From NCBI RefSeq assembly GCF_018380615.1, contig NZ_JAGYVZ010000006.1, forward strand, positions 124,001 through 188,000: a stretch of 64,000 bases of DNA. Reading direction: 5' to 3'. Below the pieces are notes generated by a model that worked only from the letters and a program-made list of their open reading frames with translations, was not told the DNA's origin and searched no databases. A program made the translations under genes and the position numbers. Shown one piece after another: positions 19,401 to 27,066 of this stretch (the stretch's first letter is position 1; each line of letters begins with the position of its first letter). This DNA comes from Flavobacterium psychroterrae. GTDB lineage: Bacteria; Bacteroidota; Bacteroidia; Flavobacteriales; Flavobacteriaceae.

Positions 19401-19558
19401 TGTACACATTTACTAAATACAAAGGTTTTGATCCCGGCGCTTCATTTGGACCTACAAATCGCGACGGAAATTCTCAATCGCCTATTGGTGCCGGAATTGA
19501 TTATGGGTTTTATCCAGTTCCCAGAACCTATTTATTGGGTTTAAACATTAATTTTTAA
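16493..19558 (+). CDS. SusC/RagA family TonB-linked outer-membrane protein
   Basis: 1021 residues. A signal peptide (about 1-20, ending AFSQ) is followed by a CarboxypepD_reg-like domain (about 22-100, with SGLSLPGVNVKV and DFDGSFKLS). Then comes the TonB-box-like DEVVVIGYGTQKKREVTGAV, a plug domain (about 110-225) and a 22-strand barrel ending in LLGLNINF with a terminal Phe. It imports oligosaccharides across the outer membrane with the SusD lipoprotein as lid, powered by TonB-ExbBD. SusD follows after 11 nt. With a PKD surface protein and two GH16 enzymes downstream, the likely substrates are beta-1,3-glucan (laminarin-type) fragments; that specificity is inferred from context. Confidence 0.95.
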   Translation: MKSKLLLTVLLLCTSFAFSQTFDVSGTVLDDSGLSLPGVNVKVKSSSQSTTTDFDGSFKLSAVPKGTIIVFSYIGFKTQEVAVSGTKITVKLSDDARSLDEVVVIGYGTQKKREVTGAVSVVDSKTLDILKPIKVEQALQGTVSGVNVTTQSGAPGAKLDIRIRGIATNGENGPQAIIDGYVGDLSLLNPNDIETITVLKDAQAAIYGTIGANGIILITTKMGKKNSKPKVSFNSYSGFQEASRKLPILNATEYALLLNESYANGGKPLPYPNVSGLGKGTDWQKEVLGKGVPILNSDITISGGSDKITYSISGSHLDQEGIVGEAKSGFLKNTARIALGADLSDKIKIKTNVIYTYFDRKTINENGLGSVLFNALNVPATFTPYDANGNFTLVPSTTGLGTEIINPLAQVANTYNDYNYKKLNGNFGFDYKIFKGFVLSSSIGFNTANSEGKTFNPQISYGGKVFDVQRSSVTQTTVNDNDYSFDIYGTYTAKIAENHNVTATIGNTIYKQWGNSANATGFDVPNNSWEFADLSLTKGLPSALNTGGYVYDQRRLSYFGRAQYDYKGKYLFSAMIRRDSSTKFGPGYKVGYFPSFTAGWVVSDEGFFGESKTINFLKFRASYGTLGNDQIPNNGFLGILNGEATYVFDGTLVNGIATGQLPNSDLKWEEAKKFDVGLDLRLINDKVSIVADYFIDTRKDLLIPNIPVSGITGIGAPGASAPTMNAGTVRNSGVEFAIDYKEKFSDSFSMSVGYNVTFIKNEVLEVNNGTGFIEQGSFGVGQPAASRMEAGKPIGYFYGYKTDGLFQNQAEVDAHPSQLALGANASPGDIRYVDVNGDGIIDTKDRTDIGDPIADATMGFNLQLNYKNLDFAMYTFASIGNDMVRNYERVLSDANRLDYVLDRWTGEGTSNSVPRVTTGATANNVLSDYYVEDASYVRIQNIQLGYTINPKVTQKAGITKLRLYTGVNNLYTFTKYKGFDPGASFGPTNRDGNSQSPIGAGIDYGFYPVPRTYLLGLNINF

Positions 19559-19569
19559 TTTCAATTAAA

Positions 19570-21069
19570 ATGAAAAAATATTTATTTACAACCATTATAA
19601 CGCTAACACTCTTCTCGACAATAAGTATTTCTTGTTCAGATGAGTTTGTAAGTCCTAAACCTGAATATTCTATAGATTCTGAGAATTATTTCAATTCAAA
19701 AGAAGATTATAATCAGGCATTAATTGCCGCTTATGACTTGTTGCAATCCACTTATGCAAATGTTTTATTAGGCGAAATTGCTTCAGATAATACATTAGCA
19801 GGAGGTGAAAGCCCAACAGACGTAATTGGCTGGCAGCAAGTAGACGATATGATTCATACTCAGACAAACAGCAATTTAAGAGATATCTGGAACTGGATGT
19901 TTGCAGGAGTTCAAAGAGCCAATTATATTCTTGAATTTAAAGATAAAACAGATTTTGAGGGAAAAAACCAACTACTTGCAGAAACGCGTTTTCTTAGAGC
20001 ATATTACCAGTTTGAGTTAGTGAAATGGTTTGGCGGAATCCCGATGAAAGGAGATGCAAGATTTAAAGTTGGAGATGAAAAAACAACACCACGTTCAACA
20101 GTTGCAGAAGTTTATGCTTCAATCGAAGCTGATTTAACCTTTGCTGTTGCTAATTTATCTCCAACCGCATCTCAAAAAGGCAGAGTTACAAAAGGTGCTG
20201 CTCAGGCATTATTAGGAAAAGCATATTTGTACCAAAGTAAATATGTACAAGCAGCAAATATTCTTGATGCGGTAATAACGTCAGGAAAATACACTTTACA
20301 GGCAGATTATGATGCAATGTTTGAATTAGCCGGAGAAAACGGAACAGAATCTGTTTTTGAAGTACAATATACAGATGTTGAAGGCGCAGGATTTACTTGT
20401 TTACAATGTAGTGAAGGAAACGTAGCTGTTGGTTTTAGCGGAATAAGAAATTTTTCAGGACCGCTTTTTTCCCCGGGATTTAGTTTTAATATTCCAACCA
20501 AAGAAAGTGCCGATGCTTTTGAAGTTGGTGACAAACGTAAAGATGTTGCCATACTTGATATCGCTGCTTTTGCTGCCGCCAATGCTTCATTTGACGGAGG
20601 AAAAGGAGTTAGTTACGGAAAAGGGAATGAAGACACAGGTTATTTTAATCGAAAATACCTTCCGAGAAAAAGAAGCGCCGAAGCTCAGGGAGATTTAAAC
20701 CTGACAAACCCTAATAATTACAGAGCAATACGTTACGCCGATGTTTTATTAATGGCAGCAGAAGCATACAATCGCGGAGCAATCGACGATACAAAAGCGA
20801 GAACCTATTTAAATCAGGTTCGCAGACGCGCTTTTGGCGATACAAACCATGACATTGCAGTTTCAGGAGCAGCATTAACAGATTTTATTTTGGCTGAAAG
20901 AAGAGTAGAACTTTTTGGAGAAGGACATCGTTTCTTTGATTTAGTAAGAACAGGAAAAGCAGTGGGCAAAATTCCGGGTTTCAAAGCAAATAAAAACGAA
21001 TTATTTCCATTACCAATTGAAGAAATTCAATTCGCAAACGGAAACTGGCAACAAAATCCTGGATATTAA
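19570..21069 (+). CDS. SusD/RagB family nutrient-binding outer-membrane lipoprotein
   Basis: 499 residues. It has a lipoprotein signal peptide with Cys at about residue 22 (STISISCSD) and an acidic residue after the Cys, as in Bacteroidota surface-exported lipoproteins. SusD features are the helical TPR-like N-terminal half (ETRFLRAYYQFELVKWFGG at about 138-156) and the C-terminal RRVELFGEGHRFFDLVRTGK (about 442-461). It binds the glycan at the surface and closes over the SusC barrel. Genes before and after are spaced 11-12 nt, consistent with one operon. Confidence 0.95.
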   Translation: MKKYLFTTIITLTLFSTISISCSDEFVSPKPEYSIDSENYFNSKEDYNQALIAAYDLLQSTYANVLLGEIASDNTLAGGESPTDVIGWQQVDDMIHTQTNSNLRDIWNWMFAGVQRANYILEFKDKTDFEGKNQLLAETRFLRAYYQFELVKWFGGIPMKGDARFKVGDEKTTPRSTVAEVYASIEADLTFAVANLSPTASQKGRVTKGAAQALLGKAYLYQSKYVQAANILDAVITSGKYTLQADYDAMFELAGENGTESVFEVQYTDVEGAGFTCLQCSEGNVAVGFSGIRNFSGPLFSPGFSFNIPTKESADAFEVGDKRKDVAILDIAAFAAANASFDGGKGVSYGKGNEDTGYFNRKYLPRKRSAEAQGDLNLTNPNNYRAIRYADVLLMAAEAYNRGAIDDTKARTYLNQVRRRAFGDTNHDIAVSGAALTDFILAERRVELFGEGHRFFDLVRTGKAVGKIPGFKANKNELFPLPIEEIQFANGNWQQNPGY

Positions 21070-21081
21070 AAAAATACGATC

Positions 21082-22680
21082 ATGAAAAAAATACATTATA
21101 TCATAAGTCTTTTCGTTTTAGCACTGCTTTTGGGTTGTGAAAGCGATGACAGCAATGTTAATTTGGATGGGCTTAGTGCACCGGCAAATATAGCAGCTTT
21201 GACCACTGTAACACAGGATAATACCGGTAAGGTTACTTTTACACCAACCGGTGAAGGTGTTACGCAATACAAAATAAACTACGGAGACGGAACGCCGGAT
21301 TCAGATTATTTTGCATCAGGAACCACCACAACACATACATATAAGGAAGGTGTTTATCAGTCGAAAATTATTGCGATGGGAATTACCGGAGAAACAACCC
21401 AAATTACTAAAGAAGTAATGGTTTCATTTAAAGCTCCGGCAAATTTAAAAGTCGAAATTGCAAATGATGTTTCTATATCGAATAAAGTAACCCTAAAAGC
21501 AACTGCTGATTTTGCATTGTTTTATGATGTTTATTTTGGAGAAACCGGAAAACCAGAACCAATTACGGCAAACAATGGCGAATCGGTTTCCTATACATAT
21601 AAAGAACCGGGCGTTTACAGCATTCGTGTAGTATCAAAAAGTGCAGCAATAAAAACTACAGAATACAAAGTAGATTTTACGGCAAAATTAGTCCTCAATC
21701 CAACAGCTTCGGCACCAACACCGCCTAACAGACCGGCTGGAAATGTAATTTCAATATACAGTTCAAAATATACAGACTTAGCAGGAACAGATTTCTTCCC
21801 AAGTTGGTCGCAATCAACAGGTTATTCTGAATTTAAATTGAATGAAGATAAAATGCTGAACTATACCAATTTAAATTATGAAGGAATTGCATTTGCAGAT
21901 GGTGTAAAAGCCAATGTTACAGCTATGGATTATATTCACATGGATGTCTGGACAGCAGATTTACCAAAATTAGATATATTCTTAATTAGCAGTACTAATG
22001 GAGAAAGAGCAGTATCAAAAGATTTGACTGCCAATCAATGGACAAGTATTGATATTCCAATTTCGGTATTTACAAGTCAGGACGGATTTACGGTAGCGGA
22101 TATTTTTCAATTAAAATTAGTTGGAACTCCGGCAGGTAAAAACATATATATAGATAATATTTATTTCTATAAAAACGGAGAAGCATTAAGTACGGCGGCA
22201 CCAACACCAGTTAAAACAGCGGCAGATGTTATCTCAATGTTCAGTGATGCATATACAAATGTTCCTGTAGCAACTTGGCGCACAGATTGGTCAGTTGCAA
22301 AATTAGAAGAAACAGCTGTTGCAGGAAATGCAGTAAAAAAATACTCCGAATTAAACTATGTAGGTATCGAACCAACTGCAACAATTGATGCATCCGGAAT
22401 GACACACTTTCACGTCGATGTCTGGTCAGCTGACTTTACAGAATTCCGAATTAAATTAGTCGATTTTGGTGCTAACGGAGTTTATAATGGAGGAGGAGAT
22501 GATAAAGAACACGAAGTTAGCATTGCCGCACCTGCAAAAGGAACATGGGTAAGTTTAGATATTCCGTTAAGCGATTTTACAGGATTAACAACACGCGCTC
22601 ACATTGCACAGCTTATTTATTCAGCAAATCCTACCGGAGCAAATACAGTTTATATTGATAACGTTTATTTTCATAAATAG
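21082..22680 (+). CDS. Surface glycan-binding lipoprotein with PKD-like domains and a duplicated C-terminal module
   Basis: 532 residues with a lipobox (ALLLGCES, Cys about 19). Two PKD/Ig-like domains come first (about 30-115 and 118-200; the first has YGDGTPDSDY and THTYKEG). Two related modules of about 150 residues follow (about 222-362 and 378-532). Each runs VIS(I/M)(Y/F)S..YT, then ..LNY.GI.., (M/T)(D/H)(Y/F)(I/H)..DVW(T/S)AD and (I/V)YIDN(I/V)YF. The modules look like carbohydrate-binding beta-sandwiches produced by duplication. It sits where SusE/SusF-type proteins sit, so it is probably a surface glycan-binding protein of the locus. It is not an enzyme as far as can be seen. Confidence 0.8.
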   Translation: MKKIHYIISLFVLALLLGCESDDSNVNLDGLSAPANIAALTTVTQDNTGKVTFTPTGEGVTQYKINYGDGTPDSDYFASGTTTTHTYKEGVYQSKIIAMGITGETTQITKEVMVSFKAPANLKVEIANDVSISNKVTLKATADFALFYDVYFGETGKPEPITANNGESVSYTYKEPGVYSIRVVSKSAAIKTTEYKVDFTAKLVLNPTASAPTPPNRPAGNVISIYSSKYTDLAGTDFFPSWSQSTGYSEFKLNEDKMLNYTNLNYEGIAFADGVKANVTAMDYIHMDVWTADLPKLDIFLISSTNGERAVSKDLTANQWTSIDIPISVFTSQDGFTVADIFQLKLVGTPAGKNIYIDNIYFYKNGEALSTAAPTPVKTAADVISMFSDAYTNVPVATWRTDWSVAKLEETAVAGNAVKKYSELNYVGIEPTATIDASGMTHFHVDVWSADFTEFRIKLVDFGANGVYNGGGDDKEHEVSIAAPAKGTWVSLDIPLSDFTGLTTRAHIAQLIYSANPTGANTVYIDNVYFHK

Positions 22681-22733
22681 AAATCAAACCTTTATAGATT
22701 AAAATGAATTTACATTTTATAAAAACGAACAAA

Positions 22734-24392
22734 ATGAAAAAATATAATAAATACTTCGTACTGCTTTTTGCAATGCTATTTGCTATAAGTTGTCAAAATG
22801 AGGATTATTCTTTTGGAGATTTATCAGCACCAACGAATTTAAAAATCACTGCTGAAATTATAGGGAAAACTGCCGATGCTCCAAACGGAGACGGATCAGG
22901 AATGGTCAAGTTTACAACCACAGGAGATAATGCTGTTTCGTATAAATATGCATTTAGCGACGGAACTTCAGAAAATGCACCAAGCGGAATATTTACCAAA
23001 CGTTTTACAAAAACCGGAGTAAATACGTATACAGTTACTGTAATTGCATCTGGAAAAGGAGGAATAGCTACAAACATTACCGCAGAAGTTACAGTAATAA
23101 GTAATTTTAGAGATGACGAAGCAGTGACACTTTTAACTGGAGGATCATCTAAAAAATGGTATTGGTCAGCATCTGAGCCGGGACATTTAGGAGTAGGTCA
23201 AAATGACGGAGATGCCACTAAAAATTATTATCCCAACTATTATTCAGCAGGAGCTTTTGAAAAAGCAGCATCACCGGCAAGCAGCTGTTTATATGATAAT
23301 GAATTGACTTTCTCATTAGATGGAGATCAATTAAAGTTTGAATTGAATAATGGAGGAGCAACATTTTTCAATGCCTCTTTTGCAAGTGTTGCCGGAGGAA
23401 GTTCACCAGATGATGCCTGTTTAACCTATAATACGGGAGGTAAAAAAACAGTTTCGTTAAGTCCTTCAGAATCTTTTATAATGGCAAACCCAAATCACGC
23501 CACACAAACCAGAGGAACAACAATGAATTTCTCTGATAATGGATTTATGGGCTATTATATAGGTCAGAGTTCTTATGAAATTTTGTCAATTACAGCAAAC
23601 AGAATGGTTGTGAGAGCCGTTATGGGAGGAAATCCGGCATTAGCGTGGTATCATACATTTACAACGACAAAACCCACTCAGGCACCACCTGCAGATTTTA
23701 CAAAATTAGTTTGGTCTGATGAATTTAATACAGATGGAGCTCCGGATGCCACAAAATGGGTTTACGATTTAGGAAAAGGAGACAACGGCTGGGGAAATAA
23801 TGAAAAACAAAACTATACCAGCTCCGCTACAAACATAATTGTTCAGGGCGGAAGCTTAAAAATCACCGCTAAAAAAGAAGCTTCCGGAGGAGCAGATTAT
23901 TCTTCGGCGCGATTAAAATCAGACGGTAAATTTAGTTTTACTTATGGTAAAGTCGAAATCAAAGCCAAGCTTCCACTAGGTGTAGGAACCTGGCCGGCAA
24001 TCTGGATGCTAGGACAAAATTATGCAACAAAACCATGGCCAGCCTGTGGTGAAATAGATATAATGGAACATGTGGGTAAAAATCAGGATGTAATTTTGAG
24101 CACTTTACATTATCCCGGACATTCAGGAGGAAATGGAAATACAGGATCCAAAACAGTTCCAAATGTTTCAACAGAATTTCATGTTTATAAAACAGTCTGG
24201 AGTGCGGCATCAGTACAAACTTTTGCAGATGATGTTTTAATTCATTCTGTTCCTAACGATGGTTCATTGCCTTTCAATAGCGACTTTTTCTTAATTTTGA
24301 ATGTAGCAATGGGAGGGAATCTAGGCGGTAATATTGATCCTGCTTTTACACAATCTTCCATGGAGATTGATTATGTCAGAGTATATCAATAG
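22734..24392 (+). CDS. GH16 endo-beta-glucanase (laminarinase-like) lipoprotein with PKD domain
   Basis: 552 residues from the ATG at 22734, where MKKYNKYFVLLFAMLFAISC gives a clean lipobox. An ATG at 22704 adds ten hydrophilic residues in front of it. A PKD-like domain (about 25-105) and a middle region of unknown type (about 115-300) precede the GH16 domain (about 318-552). The catalytic motif GEIDIMEHVG has the ExDxxE arrangement (E440, D442, E445: nucleophile, assisting Asp and acid/base). The family hydrolyses beta-1,3/1,4-glucans with retention; the M between I and E is typical of laminarinases. A lipid anchor implies action at the cell surface, feeding SusC/SusD. Confidence 0.9.
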   Translation: MKKYNKYFVLLFAMLFAISCQNEDYSFGDLSAPTNLKITAEIIGKTADAPNGDGSGMVKFTTTGDNAVSYKYAFSDGTSENAPSGIFTKRFTKTGVNTYTVTVIASGKGGIATNITAEVTVISNFRDDEAVTLLTGGSSKKWYWSASEPGHLGVGQNDGDATKNYYPNYYSAGAFEKAASPASSCLYDNELTFSLDGDQLKFELNNGGATFFNASFASVAGGSSPDDACLTYNTGGKKTVSLSPSESFIMANPNHATQTRGTTMNFSDNGFMGYYIGQSSYEILSITANRMVVRAVMGGNPALAWYHTFTTTKPTQAPPADFTKLVWSDEFNTDGAPDATKWVYDLGKGDNGWGNNEKQNYTSSATNIIVQGGSLKITAKKEASGGADYSSARLKSDGKFSFTYGKVEIKAKLPLGVGTWPAIWMLGQNYATKPWPACGEIDIMEHVGKNQDVILSTLHYPGHSGGNGNTGSKTVPNVSTEFHVYKTVWSAASVQTFADDVLIHSVPNDGSLPFNSDFFLILNVAMGGNLGGNIDPAFTQSSMEIDYVRVYQ

Positions 24393-24420
24393 GTTAAATT
24401 AATTAGTAGAAAATGAAGTG

Positions 24421-24456
24421 AGAAGGTCAGTTTAAGGCTGACCTTCTTATTTTATT
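24421..24456 (+). terminator. Rho-independent terminator between the two GH16 genes
   Basis: AGAAGGTCAG and CTGACCTTCT form a 10-bp perfect stem with a 7-nt loop, followed by TATTTTATT. It begins 28 nt after the first GH16 stop and ends 17 nt before the second GH16 start. It probably attenuates read-through rather than fully separating the genes. Confidence 0.8.
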
Positions 24457-24473
24457 AAATTTAAAAGGGCTGT

Positions 24474-25232
24474 ATGAAAAAAGTAATTGTATTATTAATG
24501 ATCACCGGTTTTAGTTTTGCACAACAAGTAAAACGAAAATTGGTTTGGGAAGAAACTTTCAATAAAAAAGAAATAAATGAAACTGTTTGGAATTTCGAAC
24601 TTGGCGATGGCTGTCCGGATTTATGCGGTTATGGAAACAATGAAAGACAGATTTATACCAAAACAAATCACGAAATTAAAGATGGAAATTTAATTATCGA
24701 AGCCAGAAAAGAAGGCAATAAATATACCTCAACAAAAATCACCACAAAAGGTAAAAAAGAATTTAAATACGGGCGAATAGAAGCCAGAGCAAAATTACCG
24801 GTTGGTCACGGTTTATGGCCGGCATTCTGGATGCTTGGTGCAAATATTGATGCCGTAAAATGGCCCAAAACAGGCGAAATTGATATATTAGAATACATTG
24901 GGCGAGATCCGCATATGGTATATACAACCTTACATACACAGGACAGTCATGGCAATACAATCAATACAAAAAGAACCGCTTTCCCAAATATTGAAGAAGG
25001 ATATCATGTATATGCAATAGAATGGACAAAAGATAAAATGGATTTTTTTGTGGATAAAACACTCGTTTACACCTTTAATCCTGAAGTTAAAAACGAAGAT
25101 ACATGGCCATTTGATAAACCGTTTTATATCATTGTAAATTTAGCAATAGGAGGAAATTTCGGAGGCCCTGAAGTAGATGATACCATACTTCCACAAAAGT
25201 TTTACATAGATTATGTTCGCGTATACCAATAA
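24474..25232 (+). CDS. GH16 endo-beta-glucanase, secreted single-domain
   Basis: 252 residues: a signal peptide (about 1-16, ending SFAQ, with no lipobox) and then only a GH16 domain. The active-site motif GEIDILEYIG places the ExDxxE residues at E135, D137 and E140. GYGNNERQIYT and HGLWPAFWMLG are conserved substrate-cleft segments. The short enzyme is probably periplasmic or secreted and would shorten beta-glucan chains that the larger surface enzyme releases or misses. It shares the locus with the SusC/SusD pair but has the terminator at 24421-24456 before it. Laminarin or mixed-linkage glucan cannot be told apart here. Confidence 0.9.
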   Translation: MKKVIVLLMITGFSFAQQVKRKLVWEETFNKKEINETVWNFELGDGCPDLCGYGNNERQIYTKTNHEIKDGNLIIEARKEGNKYTSTKITTKGKKEFKYGRIEARAKLPVGHGLWPAFWMLGANIDAVKWPKTGEIDILEYIGRDPHMVYTTLHTQDSHGNTINTKRTAFPNIEEGYHVYAIEWTKDKMDFFVDKTLVYTFNPEVKNEDTWPFDKPFYIIVNLAIGGNFGGPEVDDTILPQKFYIDYVRVYQ

Positions 25233-25251
25233 TTATTTAAAAGAATTATAG

Positions 25252-25306
25252 AACAAGATATAAGAGCTTAACTATTTAATTGTAAGTATTTTATATCTTG
25301 TTTTTT
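25252..25306 (+). terminator. Terminator-like hairpin after the glucan locus
   Basis: AACAAGATATAA pairs with TTATATCTTGTT over a 31-nt loop and is followed by a T-run. It begins 20 nt after the last GH16 stop. The loop is long, so strength is uncertain. The rest of the gap 25307-25551 is AT-rich and holds the sigma-factor promoter. Confidence 0.55.
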
Positions 25307-25411
25307 AGTTAAAACTATCAGTATTTTTTCGTCATTTTTTATGAATAAATACATGTAAATAAACCACTACTGCAATAATTAACTTTTTATTGTTAAATAT
25401 TCTGCATTTAG

Positions 25412-25444
25412 TTTGCTTTTTAAAATAATAATTTGTTAAATTTG
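25412..25444 (+). promoter_or_regulatory. Bacteroidota-type promoter for the sigma-factor gene
   Basis: TTTG at 25412-25415, a 21-nt spacer and TAAATTTG at 25437-25444 fit the TTTG/TAnnTTTG consensus of the primary Bacteroidota sigma factor well. The start codon lies about 107 nt downstream, leaving a fairly long leader. Confidence 0.55.
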
Positions 25445-25551
25445 GTCAGAATATTAACATAACCTAAAATCACAGATTCGCCTATAAAATAAAACTACTT
25501 TTAGAAAAAATTACTCCAAATTTTAAAACAGAACTAAAAAAAAGTAGTATT

Positions 25552-26136
25552 ATGGCTGATCTGCATATTCCAGACGCTCTATTAGTGAAAAATTATGTCG
25601 ATGGCAATGAAAATGCCCTTGCGACATTGATAAAGAGACATGAGTCTAAGATATATGGATTTATATATTCTAAGATTGCTGATAGAGATATTTCAAACGA
25701 TATTTTTCAAGACACTTTTATTAAGGTAATTAAAACCTTAAAAAGTAATTCCTATAATGAAGAAGGTAAATTTTTACCTTGGGTAATGCGTATATCTCAC
25801 AATTTAATTGTAGATCATTTTCGTAAAACCAAAAAAATGCCAATGTACAGAGAAACCGAAGAATTTTCGATTTTTTCTATAATGTCTGATGATTCATTAA
25901 CTATTGAAAACAAAATGATCTTTGATCAGGTCGAAGTTGACTTAAAAAAGATCATTGAAGAACTTCCGTCAGATCAAAAAGAAGTTTTAGTAATGCGTAT
26001 GTATCAGGACATGAGTTTTAAGGAAATATCTGAACTTACAGGCGTTAGCATCAATACAGCATTAGGAAGAATGCGTTATGCACTAATGAATTTAAGAAAA
26101 ATAATTGACAAACATCAAATTATTTTAACCAACTAA
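25552..26136 (+). CDS. RNA polymerase sigma factor, ECF/sigma-70 region 2 and 4 type
   Basis: 194 residues. Region 2 (about 25-95) shows DIFQDTFIKVIKTL and FLPWVMRISHNLIVDHFRK, the core-binding and -10-recognising helices. Region 4 (about 130-185) shows LPSDQKEVLVMRMYQDMSFKEIS with the helix-turn-helix ELTGVSINTALGRMRYAL. No anti-sigma gene accompanies it, unlike FecI-type ECFs near SusC loci, so membership in the glucan locus is doubtful. The next ORF is only 47 codons long. Its regulon is unknown. Confidence 0.9.
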   Translation: MADLHIPDALLVKNYVDGNENALATLIKRHESKIYGFIYSKIADRDISNDIFQDTFIKVIKTLKSNSYNEEGKFLPWVMRISHNLIVDHFRKTKKMPMYRETEEFSIFSIMSDDSLTIENKMIFDQVEVDLKKIIEELPSDQKEVLVMRMYQDMSFKEISELTGVSINTALGRMRYALMNLRKIIDKHQIILTN

Positions 26137-26187
26137 TACTATTTTGAAAAATAGCTCGTTATACTATTATAAAACATTTTTGATAGT

Positions 26188-26331
26188 ATGGCGAAAATTT
26201 ACTCTAAAAAGGCATTAGCTTCTAAAGATTTAAAACCTAAAAAAGAAGTTGTTTCTTTTTTACTAAATTATTCACAAGCGTTAACGATTGTGAAAATTGA
26301 CGAAAAAAGTTTTGAAATTATAGCTAATTAA
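26188..26331 (+). CDS. 47-residue small protein downstream of the sigma factor
   Basis: The ATG at 26188 opens 47 codons ending at TAA 26329-26331. The protein starts MAKIYSKKALASKD and contains KKEVVSFLLNYSQALTIVK, a basic N-terminus followed by a likely amphipathic helix. It begins 51 nt after the sigma-factor stop and is followed by a strong terminator. The third-position pattern and lack of rare start favour a real gene. I recall similar small ORFs behind this sigma factor in other flavobacteria, but this is unverified. It might act as a small regulator or partner of the sigma factor. Confidence 0.55.
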   Translation: MAKIYSKKALASKDLKPKKEVVSFLLNYSQALTIVKIDEKSFEIIAN

Positions 26332-26396
26332 ACAGCCCACTACATTTGTCGGATGTTTATTTCGAAAGAAAAACCAATGGTCGTTTTGGTTGAAAG

Positions 26397-26436
26397 CTCA
26401 CTATTTGTATGCAAATACAGGTAGTGAGTTTTTTTT
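26397..26436 (+). terminator. Rho-independent terminator of the sigma-factor transcript
   Basis: CTCACTA pairs with TAGTGAG, with an inner TTTGTATGCAAA-type stem, followed by eight T residues. It ends the sigma-factor plus small-ORF unit. Confidence 0.8.
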
Positions 26437-27066
26437 ATAATACTTTTTTACACCTTTCCGTAATATTATAGGATTAATACAAAACTTGTAGAGAAACACA
26501 AATAAATGCAAAGCTTTGTGTTGATCTGGCTGAGGCGAACTTTGTGTTTTTCAGCTTGTAGTAAAATTAAATCTTAGTGCACTTTGTGGTTAAATTTATT
26601 GATCTTCACAGGTTTTTTGTTAATATACAATATGTTGTTATTCAGCTAATTTTATAGATTTACTCAGTAGAATGCAGTGCTTTTTCTAATTATTACAATA
26701 GTGTTTTTGTTAAAATTTCATCTTTTACGTGATTTTTGTTTATTTATTCAATAATTAGTTTTATTTTGGTTAAAAAGTAATTTTTTATTCAACGAAATTA
26801 CTATATAAAGAAGATTTCTGTATTAAAAAACTTTCAATTAGTTGAAATACATAAAGATAAGTAATATTAATAATTAAATGTTTAACCAAAAGTCAATTAA
26901 TTTATGAAGAAAAACTACCCTAAATTTATTTTGTTTATTGTTTGTTTTAATGTTTTCTAAAACATATTAAAACAGAGGTTGATTTTCGCCAATATATTTC
27001 TATTTGCGCACCCAATCTTTTTCTTTTTAACCATAAGAATATATTTAACAACCAAACTAAACCAAA
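26437..27066. other. 630-bp noncoding gap
   Basis: No ORF with a plausible protein and no RNA gene is visible. At about 26490-26620 there are degenerate inverted words (CAAAGCTTTGTG, CTTTGTG, GTGCACTTTGTGG) like those in other spacers. The remainder is very AT-rich and probably carries the upstream region of the TPR gene. A cryptic small RNA cannot be excluded. Confidence 0.4.

Noticed and set aside
25552..26136. Sigma factor as a FecI-type regulator of the glucan locus
   Set aside because: No FecR-like anti-sigma gene is adjacent, it has its own promoter and two terminators separate it from the locus, which already has a dedicated regulator.
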